Assembly: GCA_035532735.1 (NCBI GenBank)
Contig: DATKQM010000068.1
Span: forward strand, 1-64,000
From: Chersky-840 sp035532735
GTDB taxonomy: Bacteria; Actinomycetota; Acidimicrobiia; Acidimicrobiales; UBA8190
DNA: 64,000 nt
Direction: 5' to 3'
Shown here in pieces: positions 51,398 through 59,977 of this stretch. A program made the translations under genes and the position numbers. Positions within the stretch are counted from its first letter, which is position 1. Every line of letters begins with the position of its first letter. The notes under the pieces are model-generated. The model was not told the DNA's origin, ran no database searches, and worked only from the letters and a program-made list of their open reading frames with translations.

Positions 51398-51835
51398 TTA
51401 GGTCCTCCCGGTGGCCGAACCCCTGCGCCCCGAGTCCAGCTGTGTCCTCTGATGCTCCAGCTGGCGATGCAGGGACGTGACCCTGGCCGCGGCGATGAGA
51501 CGGAGCTCGAGGTCGTCGGCATGGAGCGGCTTGATCAGATAGTCGTCTGCGCCCGCACTCATCCCTTCGAACATCTGGTCGTGGGAGCTGTTGCCTGTGA
51601 CCATGATCACGTACGTGTAGCGAGCGGGGTGAGCCCGAATCTTGCGACAGAGCTCCAGGCCAGTCATTCCGGGCATGAGCCAGTCCGAGATGACGACATC
51701 GGGACGACGGGTTTGAAATACCTCCCACGCTTGATCGCCATCAGTTGCGGAGAGACAGAGGTGGCCCAGATTGCGCAGCGCCGCTTCGATGATGAGCAGA
51801 GACGTCGGATCGTCGTCGGCCGCCAGAATCAACAC
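51398..51835 (-). CDS. Single-domain response regulator
   Basis: This 145-residue protein consists of one receiver domain with an acidic pocket (ADDD near 6-9), phospho-acceptor Asp51 in VVISDWLMPGMTG, the conserved Thr in MVTG and Lys in IKPL. No output domain follows; the last 20 residues are a charged tail. It begins with GTG overlapping the stop of the degenerate kinase gene, so it is made with it. As a stand-alone receiver it can act as a phosphate shuttle or sink, like CheY or Spo0F. Confidence 0.88.
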   Translation of the reverse strand: MLILAADDDPTSLLIIEAALRNLGHLCLSATDGDQAWEVFQTRRPDVVISDWLMPGMTGLELCRKIRAHPARYTYVIMVTGNSSHDQMFEGMSAGADDYLIKPLHADDLELRLIAAARVTSLHRQLEHQRTQLDSGRRGSATGRT

Positions 51836-53430
51836 GGTGCCGCTGCCGGCAATTCCAGAGCGGAGCGAACTCGGCCAAACTCGTCTTCGAGCGCGTCGAG
51901 CAACTCGTCGCCCCCCGTGAGGTCGCCGACAGCGCCATCCGCCGCCAGCGTCGCGCACAGGCGGGCGAGCGCGGTTGCACCCAGGTTGGCGCTGGCGCCA
52001 CTCAGTGTGTGAGCCGATCGGGCGATCGCCGCAGCGTCGTCTCGGACGATTGCCTGGCGCAATCCCACAATTCGTGCTTCAGCGTCAGCGAGGAACAAAG
52101 TAGCCAGCTGGCCCATGAGGTCTTCCCCAGCCGACTCTCCGAGACCCTCCAGACGGGCGACCACTTCAGCGTCCAGGACGGGGCGGTCAGGGTCATCCAG
52201 GTGGTCCAAGCCGACATGGGCACGCGGGGCCGGTGCCGATGGGTGGTTGCCCAACGTCGGGTCCGATCCGTCCGAAGTCCATCGCTTCAACACCTCGGCC
52301 AGCACGTTCAATCTGATGGGCTTGGCGAGGTAATCGTCCATCCCTGCTGCCAAGCAGCGCTGCTGGTCGGACTTCATCGCCGACCCCGTGACCGCGATGA
52401 TGGGAGTGCGACGCGATTCTTCATGCAGGCGGATCTCGGTAGTGGCGAGGTAGCCGTCGAGAACGGGCATCTGGCCGTCCATGAGGATGGCGCTGTAGGA
52501 GGTCTCCGCTGCGGCCTTCACCGCCTGGGCTCCGTCGGACACGACATCGACGTGGAAGCCCAGATTCTCGAGCATGGCCGACGCCACCCGCTGATTGACC
52601 GGGTTGTCCTCGGCCAGCAAGATCTGGCCCGAAGCTCCCTGGCTTGGTGCCGGGGCACCCGGTACCCCGTCGCCTGACCTCGGAGCAACCGCCACTGGAG
52701 CACCGGTGGTGGCGGCGTTGGACACCGATGTCACCGGGGAACCCTCGTCGCTCGAGATGGACCTGGCCCTGTCGAGCGGGACACTGAACCAGAATGTGCT
52801 GGCACGGCCCAAGTCGTTCTGGACGCCGATCTGTCCACCCATCAACTCGACCAACTGGTGGGACATGGCAAGACCGAGCCCGGCCGCACCAAAAGAGCGG
52901 ACCGTGTCCGTGTCGGCCTGTGAGAACGATTCGAAGAGCGCAGGTTGATGCGTACGGGTGATGCCAAAGCCGACACCGACCACCTCGAAGCGGACCATGA
53001 CCTTCTCTTCTTGCTGGTCCTCCACGAACAGATTTACAAGCACTTCACCAGAGGGAGTGAAGTTCAAGGCGTTGCTTACAAGATTCGTGACGACCCGGCG
53101 GAGTCGGCCGGGGTCGCCCCGGAAGGTCACCGGCAGATCGTCGGGAAAGCGGCAACTCAACTCGAGACCTCGCCGGTGAGCCGGTCCGGTAAGGGAGTCG
53201 GCGACGTCTTGTACCAGGCTGCGAAGATCGAAAGCAATCGACTCCAGATCATGACGGCCGGCCTCGATCTCGGCGAAGTCCAAGATGTCGTTGAGAATGC
53301 CGGCGAGATCTTCACCAGAGGCAAGGACCGTCTCCGCGAGTATCTTGTGATCGACGCAGGACTCCATGTCGTTCAACTGTGACGTCATGACCACGACGCC
53401 AGTCATCGATGCCCGCATCTCTGTCGTCAT
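51829..53430 (-). CDS. Degenerate histidine kinase-REC-Hpt protein
   Basis: This 533-residue protein starts within what would normally be the dimerisation domain. The residues aligned to SHEIRTPM read TTEMRASM, so the phospho-acceptor His is Thr3. The ATPase region (about 65-220) keeps the N-box (RVVTNLVSNALNF) and a G2-like GLGLAM. The G1-box Asp is replaced (VVGVGFGI instead of DTGIGI). A standard receiver (about 268-385) has Asp318 in ILMDGQMPVLDG, and a C-terminal Hpt domain has His474 in ARSAHTLSGASANLGA. It looks unable to phosphorylate itself but able to pass phosphate through REC and Hpt. It is coupled to the Hpt gene upstream and the receiver gene downstream. Confidence 0.85.
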   Translation of the reverse strand: MTTEMRASMTGVVVMTSQLNDMESCVDHKILAETVLASGEDLAGILNDILDFAEIEAGRHDLESIAFDLRSLVQDVADSLTGPAHRRGLELSCRFPDDLPVTFRGDPGRLRRVVTNLVSNALNFTPSGEVLVNLFVEDQQEEKVMVRFEVVGVGFGITRTHQPALFESFSQADTDTVRSFGAAGLGLAMSHQLVELMGGQIGVQNDLGRASTFWFSVPLDRARSISSDEGSPVTSVSNAATTGAPVAVAPRSGDGVPGAPAPSQGASGQILLAEDNPVNQRVASAMLENLGFHVDVVSDGAQAVKAAAETSYSAILMDGQMPVLDGYLATTEIRLHEESRRTPIIAVTGSAMKSDQQRCLAAGMDDYLAKPIRLNVLAEVLKRWTSDGSDPTLGNHPSAPAPRAHVGLDHLDDPDRPVLDAEVVARLEGLGESAGEDLMGQLATLFLADAEARIVGLRQAIVRDDAAAIARSAHTLSGASANLGATALARLCATLAADGAVGDLTGGDELLDALEDEFGRVRSALELPAAAPC

Positions 53431-53786
53431 CGGTGACCAGCCGAGGCGCCGAAGCCGACTTGGAGCGAGCAGATCTCTACTTCGAGCTCGCTCACCAACG
53501 ATCGGACGAGGTCTTGCCTATCGCCGTCTATCGTCAGGACGCGTTGTGCGAGTTCGTGCAGACGCATCGCCCCGAAGCTGGTAGCCGTTCCCTTGATCTG
53601 ATGCGCCACATATTGAGCGGCGGCAAGATCGCCGTCTGCAGAAGCAGAACCGAGCTCGACTGCCTGGAGCGTAAGGTGGGCGAGAAACGCCTCGAGCAAC
53701 TCATTGTAGATCTCCGGGCCGACATCATCCTCGAGCTTCCCCGGGTCCCCATCGAACGACGGGTTGCTCTCATACTCCACATCCAT
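53427..53786 (-). CDS. Stand-alone Hpt phosphotransfer protein
   Basis: This 119-residue helical protein has the Hpt core YVAHQIKGTATSFGAMRLHELAQ, with phospho-accepting His62. Hpt proteins pass phosphate between receiver domains. The stop overlaps the ATG of the degenerate kinase gene, and it lies 70 bases after the stop of the hybrid kinase gene upstream. The order (hybrid kinase, Hpt, REC-Hpt, receiver) is that of a phosphorelay. Confidence 0.88.
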   Translation of the reverse strand: MDVEYESNPSFDGDPGKLEDDVGPEIYNELLEAFLAHLTLQAVELGSASADGDLAAAQYVAHQIKGTATSFGAMRLHELAQRVLTIDGDRQDLVRSLVSELEVEICSLQVGFGASAGHR

Positions 53787-53856
53787 CTATCGGTCCTCCA
53801 TCATGACGACTAAACCATTTCAACCACATTTGCGTACAGAACCAAGAAGCTTTCGA

Positions 53857-56319
53857 TTACGGCCGTTCGGTCCGGACCGACCGGTCCACCAGAGCCAAGA
53901 GAGCATCCTTGCTCACGGGCTTCGACAGGTAGCTGTCCATTCCTCCGGCCAGACAGCGCTCCTGGTCCTCTCGACGCGCTCCAGCAGTCATAGCGATGAT
54001 AGGAGTGCGCCCGCGCTCGCCACCTTGGCCCCGAATGGCCGCAGTCGCTTCGTACCCACTGAGTTCCGGCATCTGACAATCCATCAAGATGGCGTCGTAA
54101 CGCTGCGCCGCCACGGCGCGCACGGCTTCCGTCCCGTTGAGCACCGTGTCAACGCTGTAGCCTGCCGTCGTCAAGATCGCCACAGCGACCTTCTGGTTGA
54201 TCAGATTGTCCTCGGCGAGAAGGAGTCGACCGAGCGTGGATTGGCCGACCGGCAGAGGGCGCGGCGGCGAGACTTTGGCGGCAACGACCTGCTCCAACTC
54301 CAAGCCCAATACGATGCGCAGGCTGGAGAGGAGGTCCTCCCGACGGATCGGTTTGGAGAGCGATGAGCATTTTGTGAGCCGGGCGACGTCATCGCTGTCT
54401 CGCTCGTGGCCCAAGCCGGTCATGAGCACCAAACCTGCGGACATTCCTCGGTCGGCGACAATGGCATTCTTGAGCGCCAACCCATCCATTCCGGACATGA
54501 ATTGGTCGAGGAGAACGACCCCAAAGGGCGAGCCACCTGCTTCCGCAGCCCGCAGCGTCGCAAGGGCTGTCTCGCTGTCCGCAGCAGTACTCACCGTCAT
54601 GCCCCAATCGGTCAAGTAGTCCGACAAGACGCTGCGCTGCGCTGCGCTGTCGTCGACGATGAGTGCTGCGACTCCGGCGAGACTGCTGTCGGCCGGTTCG
54701 ACCGTGCGAAGAGCCGGCCCAGCATCGGTATGGGCGCGGATCGTGAACCAGAAGGTGCTTCCTTCCCCGAGACGGCTCGACACACCGCAGTCGCCACCCA
54801 TGAGCGTCACGAGCTGACCACTGATGGCGAGCCCCAGCCCGGTACCGCCGTATCGTCGAGACGTCGACGTGTCGGCCTGGACGAAGGGCTGAAAGATCGT
54901 CTCGAGTTTGTCGGGCTCAATCCCCATGCCGGTGTCGGCGATCTCGAATCGGACGATGGAATCGACGCCTGGGACACCGGCGCCGGCCGTCCGCTCGGTC
55001 TCGGTGACCCGGACGACAATCTCCCCTGTTTCGGTGAACTTGATTGCGTTGGCGATGAGGTTTGTGAGGACCTGACGCACCCGCCCCGGATCCCCACTGA
55101 TGAGAGCGGGGACAGCTTTGTCGATGACTGCGATCAGCTCCAGCTCCTTGGCCTGCGCCGGTCCCGCCAGAAGTCCAACGACGTCGTCGATCGCAGCCCT
55201 GGGGTCGAATTCAATGTTCTCAATCTCGAGCTTGCCGGCCTCGACTTTGGAGAAGTCGAGAATGTCGTTGATGATGGCCAAGAGCGCCTCGCCTGAGTTG
55301 CGCACAGTCTGCGCGTAGTCGCGCTGGCGGGTGTTGAGCTCGGTCTCGAGAAGTAGGTCAGTCATGCCGATGACGCCGTTCATCGGGGTCCGGATCTCGT
55401 GGCTCATGTTGGCCAGGAAGTCCGACTTGAGACGCGACGCCTCCGTGGCTTTGTCCCGGGCGTCTGACATGGCTGTTTCTGCCCCCACCTCAGCCGTCAC
55501 GTCGGCCAGCGTGCCGACCCACCCTGCCGTGCCACCGTCAATGTCCGGAATCGACTTCGAGGTGACCAACACGATCCGCGGGGCCGATCCGGGCACGCGA
55601 ATCTCGAACCGACGACACAATTCCTCTCCCTCTCGCAAACCGTCGGCGGGTCCGGAGGCCACGTCGACAGGTCCTTCTGACCCGATGATGGCGTCCCATT
55701 TCCGTCCGGCCGCCACATCAGCTGAGATGCCTGTGATCTCGGTCCATCGGGGATTCGTGTACACATATCTGTTGTCTCCGTCGGTCTGGAAGATCCCGAC
55801 GGGAGCGGCGTCGGTCAGAAGTCTCAGCTGGTCGGCGGAGGCTTGCACCTCGCGGGCCTGATGGGCAAGTGATGCGGCATTCCTGTAGAGACTCCCGAAC
55901 ACCGACACCTTGGCGCGAAGCTGCTCAGGCACTACAGGCGCAAAAATGAAATCGACCGCACCCGCCGCGTAGGGATCGACATCCGACGTTTCGTCGCCAG
56001 CGTGGGCAGTCAAGAAGATGATCGGAGTCATCTCCGACTGTCTCCGCCGACGGATGAGGGCCGCTGTCTCGATCCCGTCCATGATGGGCATCCGGACATC
56101 GAGCAAAATGACCGCGAAATCCTGGGCCTCTACGCAGCGCAAGGCGGCGACACCCGAGTCGGCTTCGACAATCGAGTACCCGAGCGGGGACAACACCGAA
56201 ACCAACGCCAACCGCTTGGCGGGGTTGTCATCGACCAGCAGAACAGGGATCGCCGGGCTCACTCTCAAGCCGCTCGTATCGGCATCACCAGGCTCACCGG
56301 GCCGCAGCTCGACACTCAT
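53857..56319 (-). CDS. Hybrid histidine kinase REC-PAS-HisKA-HATPase-REC-REC
   Basis: This 820-residue cytoplasmic protein has an N-terminal receiver (Asp74 in ILLDVRMPIMDG) and a PAS domain (about 165-285). HisKA follows with His307 in ANMSHEIRTPMNG, then a complete ATPase domain (N-box NLIANAIKF, DTGMGI, GGTGLGLAI). Two further receivers, with VVLLDQFMSGMDG and AILMDCQMPELSG, end the protein. It can phosphorylate itself and pass phosphate to its own receivers, then to an Hpt protein. The ATG overlaps the stop of the larger hybrid kinase upstream (ATGA). The N-terminal receiver would allow input from another phosphodonor. Confidence 0.92.
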   Translation of the reverse strand: MSVELRPGEPGDADTSGLRVSPAIPVLLVDDNPAKRLALVSVLSPLGYSIVEADSGVAALRCVEAQDFAVILLDVRMPIMDGIETAALIRRRRQSEMTPIIFLTAHAGDETSDVDPYAAGAVDFIFAPVVPEQLRAKVSVFGSLYRNAASLAHQAREVQASADQLRLLTDAAPVGIFQTDGDNRYVYTNPRWTEITGISADVAAGRKWDAIIGSEGPVDVASGPADGLREGEELCRRFEIRVPGSAPRIVLVTSKSIPDIDGGTAGWVGTLADVTAEVGAETAMSDARDKATEASRLKSDFLANMSHEIRTPMNGVIGMTDLLLETELNTRQRDYAQTVRNSGEALLAIINDILDFSKVEAGKLEIENIEFDPRAAIDDVVGLLAGPAQAKELELIAVIDKAVPALISGDPGRVRQVLTNLIANAIKFTETGEIVVRVTETERTAGAGVPGVDSIVRFEIADTGMGIEPDKLETIFQPFVQADTSTSRRYGGTGLGLAISGQLVTLMGGDCGVSSRLGEGSTFWFTIRAHTDAGPALRTVEPADSSLAGVAALIVDDSAAQRSVLSDYLTDWGMTVSTAADSETALATLRAAEAGGSPFGVVLLDQFMSGMDGLALKNAIVADRGMSAGLVLMTGLGHERDSDDVARLTKCSSLSKPIRREDLLSSLRIVLGLELEQVVAAKVSPPRPLPVGQSTLGRLLLAEDNLINQKVAVAILTTAGYSVDTVLNGTEAVRAVAAQRYDAILMDCQMPELSGYEATAAIRGQGGERGRTPIIAMTAGARREDQERCLAGGMDSYLSKPVSKDALLALVDRSVRTERP

Positions 56320-59300
56320 GCGGCACTCCATTGAGCGGCCACCGGGAGCCATGGCCGCAGGGCCGCAAGCAGTTCGGCGGAATCGACGGGCTTCGGAACG
56401 TATTCGTTGGCTCCGGCATTGGTACAACGCTCACGCTCACCAGGCATCACCTTGCCCGTGACGGCGATAATTGGAAGGGTCTTGAATCGATCGATCTCCC
56501 GGATAGCCCGCATGGTTTCGTAAGGGTCCACGACCGGCATCATGATGTCCATCAGGACAACGGCGATATCGGGAGTGTTTTCCAAATGAGCGATGGCTTC
56601 GGAGCCACTATCGGCCACGATGACGGTGTGTCCTCGTTCGAGAAGCGCCGTGAGAGCGAACGTGTTACGAAAGTCATCGTCGACAACGAGGATCGTCGAC
56701 CCGGTCGCGCCACTGAGCGGTCTTCCCGCCGACTGGCTCTCGGCCGGCCACGAGTCGCCACGTACGCCGACATCGTCCGCGCTCCGAGAGTCCGGAATCG
56801 GCATGGCAGACGTGGCGACCGCAAGGATCGAGGCTTCAATTGGCGCAATGTTGGACAACTCCGGGACCAGCTGCCTGACAACCGTGAGGAGTTCGGAGGT
56901 ATTGATGGGCTTGGAGGCGTACTCGTTTGCCCCTGCGTCGATACAGCGTTGACGCTCTCCTGCCATCACCTTGCCGGTCACGGCAATCATGGGGAGAGCA
57001 GCGAACTGATCGAGCGCCCGAATGGCTCGCATGGTCTCGTATCCGTCCATGAACGGCATCATGATGTCCATCAGGACAATGGAGACATCGGGGACCTGCT
57101 GCAAGGTGGCAAGTGCCTCCGAACCACTCTCGGCCACGAGCACCTCGGCGTTGGCTCGTTCGAGGAGCGCGGAGAGAGCGAAGATGTTGCGGTATTCGTC
57201 GTCGACGATGAGGATCTTCGTCCCGCAGAGATCTTCCTCCGGTTCCCCGTCAGCCTGACGAAGATCGGGTGTCCGGTCGCAATTACTCGCCTGATCCAGG
57301 CCTGTGTGGACACTCGAGCTGGGAGCCGGTCGCACCGGCTTCACGGGGGAAGAGTCGGCAGGGACTCGGGTCACCGATACTTCGCGTGAATTCGCGGGAA
57401 GATACAGGGTGAACGTGCTTCCTTGTCCCGGTTCGCTGGTGAGGCTGATCTCGCCGCCGAGCACGGCAGCTAGTTCGCGACTGATCGAAAGCCCTAGGCC
57501 CGTACCGCCGTAGAGACGAGCCGTCGTGCCGTCAGCTTGGGCGAAAGCCTCGAAGATCCGCTGCTGTTGTTCGCCGTCAATGCCGATTCCGGTGTCGCTC
57601 ACCGCGAAGGCGAGGACGGATGGCGCGTGGGCATGCACCCTCGTCTGCCTGTTCACCTCGTTGGCCACACTGACCCGGACATGGACACTCCCGTGCTGAG
57701 TGAACTTGAAGGCGTTGGCGAGCAGGTTCTTGAGGATCTGACGAAGGCGTTGTGCATCGGTGACGATCGTCTCCGGGGTGCCCTCGGCAAGATCAATCGA
57801 GTACGCCAGCCCTTTTCCCTCGGCGACGAGCTCGAACTCATCGAGCAGCACTCTGCGAAGGGTCCCGACGGAAAGCTCCCCAAGCTCGGCTTCGATGGTC
57901 CCGGACTCGGCTTTGGCCAGGTCCAGGATGCTATTGAGCAAAGCGAGGAGCTCTTCTCCTGAGGTGCTGATGACGCTCGCATACTGGACCTGGGTATCGG
58001 TCATGTTGTGGTCGGGATTGCCTTTGAGCTGATCAGCGAGAATCAACAGGCTGTTCAGCGGCGTGCGAAGCTCGTGAGACATGTTGGCAATGAATTCGGA
58101 CTTGTACTTCGATGAGATGGCGAGTTGTGCGGCCTTTTCTTCGAGAAGCCGCTTCGATTGCTCGATCTCCTGGTTCCGGTTCGACGCTTCTCTGTTTCGC
58201 TCGGCAAGAAGGGTTGCCTGGCGCTCCAAGCTCTCATTGGACTTGCGCAGCTCTCCCTGCTGGGCCCGAAGCTCTTCGGCCAGGGACTGCGCCTGTTGCA
58301 ACAAGGCTTCGGTGAGAGCCGACGATTGGATTGTGCTGAGGACGATCCCGATGCTCTCGGTGATGGAGTCGAGAAACGTCTGATGGGTGACCGAGAAGGC
58401 GGAGAACGAAGCAAGCTCAATCACCGCGCACAGGGTCCCCTCGAACAAAACGGGAATGGCGATGATGTTCAGGGGAGTCGACGAGCCGAGCCCTGAGCTG
58501 ATCTGGACATAGTCGTCGGGCACCTCGGTGAGCAGGATCCGCTTCTTCTCCTTCCCGCACTGGCCCACGAGGCCTTCACCCAGACGGAACGAAGTCGCCA
58601 CCTGCTGTCGCTCATCGAAGCCGTAGCCGGCCTGGAACTGCAGCACGGCTTCGCTTCCGTCGGTGGGATTGGTCATCGAATAGAAGACGCCGAGATGCAC
58701 CGATACGAGGGTGGCCAGCTCGGACAGGATCATGTTCGATACCGTGACGAGGTTGTCCTGACCCTGGAGCATTCGGGTGAACCGCTCCCGGTTCGTCTTC
58801 AACCAGTCTTGTTCGACGTTCTGCCTGGTTGTCTCGCGAAGATTGCGGATCATCTCGTTCAGCGTGTCCTTCAGTCCCGCAACTTCACCGCTCGCCTCCA
58901 TCGACACTTGGCGAGTCAGGTCACCCTCGGTCACCGCAGTGGCCACTTCGGCAATGGCTCGAACCTGGTTGGTCAGATTGGCGGCCAATTGGTTGACGTT
59001 GTCGGTCAGGTCTTTCCAGACACCGGCGACCTCCTTGGACTGCGCTTGGCCACCGAGTTTGCCTTCGACGCCCACTTCGCGGGCTACTCGCGTGACTTCA
59101 CCGGCAAATGCGTTGAGCTGATCAACCATGGCGTTGACGGTGTTCTTGAGCTGCAGGAACTCGCCCTTCACGTCGATCGAGATCTTCTTGCTCAGGTCGC
59201 CGTTGGCTACCGCCGTGGTCACTTCGGCGATATTTCGCACCTGCCCGGTCAGGTTGCCGGCCATAAGATTGACGTTGTCAGTGAGGTCCTTCCACACTCC

Positions 59301-59834
59301 CCCGACTTCAATTGTCGCCGCCGCAGCCTGACCCAGCTTGCCTTCGGTGCCGACCTCTCGGGCGACTCGGGTCAATTCGGAGACGAACCCGTTCAACTGG
59401 TCGACCATGGCGTTGATCGTGTTCTTCAGCTCGAGCATCTCGCCTTGGACTTCAGCCGCCACCTTCTTGCTGAGATCGCCGTCAGCGACAGCGCCGATGA
59501 CACGCTGCATCTCGCTCGTAGGCCGCACCAGCGCCTCGATGAGGTCGTTGACCGATTGGACACTCCCCGACCAACTCGGCGAGGAGCCTCCGAGGACGAC
59601 GCGTTGAGAATGCCTGCCCTGGGCGCCCACCACCTCACTGACACGGGCCAGTTCAGCTTCGAGCACCTGGTTGGCGATGATCACTTCGTTGAGTCCGTCA
59701 GCGACCTTGCCGGCCACTCCCGTCCATTCCAAGGGCATGCGGACGGTAAAGTCGCCTGACTTGACCCGAGCCAAGACGCTCAGAACCACCTTTGGATCCA
59801 CGGCGTCGGCGACGGTCGCCGCTGAATCTGACAT
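56316..59834 (-). CDS. Poly-HAMP hybrid histidine kinase (Nik1-like) with GAF and two receivers
   Basis: This 1172-residue protein has no membrane helix. Tandem HAMP-type units cover about 15-340, with the repeated motif LKNT(I/V)NAMVDQLN and DLSKK. A GAF domain (about 355-500) and a coiled coil (about 505-575) follow. HisKA has His587 in ANMSHELRTPLNS, and the ATPase domain has NLLANAFKF, DTGIGI and GGTGLGLSI. Two receivers near 875 and 1045 end it, with IVLMDIMMPFMDG and VVLMDIMMPVVDP. Cytoplasmic poly-HAMP kinases resemble fungal group III (osmo-sensing) kinases, and bacterial versions exist. The ATG at 59834 has GGAGG upstream. It overlaps the next gene by four bases. Confidence 0.93.
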   Translation of the reverse strand: MSDSAATVADAVDPKVVLSVLARVKSGDFTVRMPLEWTGVAGKVADGLNEVIIANQVLEAELARVSEVVGAQGRHSQRVVLGGSSPSWSGSVQSVNDLIEALVRPTSEMQRVIGAVADGDLSKKVAAEVQGEMLELKNTINAMVDQLNGFVSELTRVAREVGTEGKLGQAAAATIEVGGVWKDLTDNVNLMAGNLTGQVRNIAEVTTAVANGDLSKKISIDVKGEFLQLKNTVNAMVDQLNAFAGEVTRVAREVGVEGKLGGQAQSKEVAGVWKDLTDNVNQLAANLTNQVRAIAEVATAVTEGDLTRQVSMEASGEVAGLKDTLNEMIRNLRETTRQNVEQDWLKTNRERFTRMLQGQDNLVTVSNMILSELATLVSVHLGVFYSMTNPTDGSEAVLQFQAGYGFDERQQVATSFRLGEGLVGQCGKEKKRILLTEVPDDYVQISSGLGSSTPLNIIAIPVLFEGTLCAVIELASFSAFSVTHQTFLDSITESIGIVLSTIQSSALTEALLQQAQSLAEELRAQQGELRKSNESLERQATLLAERNREASNRNQEIEQSKRLLEEKAAQLAISSKYKSEFIANMSHELRTPLNSLLILADQLKGNPDHNMTDTQVQYASVISTSGEELLALLNSILDLAKAESGTIEAELGELSVGTLRRVLLDEFELVAEGKGLAYSIDLAEGTPETIVTDAQRLRQILKNLLANAFKFTQHGSVHVRVSVANEVNRQTRVHAHAPSVLAFAVSDTGIGIDGEQQQRIFEAFAQADGTTARLYGGTGLGLSISRELAAVLGGEISLTSEPGQGSTFTLYLPANSREVSVTRVPADSSPVKPVRPAPSSSVHTGLDQASNCDRTPDLRQADGEPEEDLCGTKILIVDDEYRNIFALSALLERANAEVLVAESGSEALATLQQVPDVSIVLMDIMMPFMDGYETMRAIRALDQFAALPMIAVTGKVMAGERQRCIDAGANEYASKPINTSELLTVVRQLVPELSNIAPIEASILAVATSAMPIPDSRSADDVGVRGDSWPAESQSAGRPLSGATGSTILVVDDDFRNTFALTALLERGHTVIVADSGSEAIAHLENTPDIAVVLMDIMMPVVDPYETMRAIREIDRFKTLPIIAVTGKVMPGERERCTNAGANEYVPKPVDSAELLAALRPWLPVAAQWSAA

Positions 59835-59977
59835 GGCAGCCTCCAGAGGAGGGCGTGACGGCTGTCTGAGACTGCCTGACGTCCATTTCCTCTTCATACG
59901 ATCGGTCCGCCGATCGGCGAACCTGAATTCTGATTCTTCCGCCTAGCAGGCACTGCGGAGTTGCAGTCGTCGACGGG

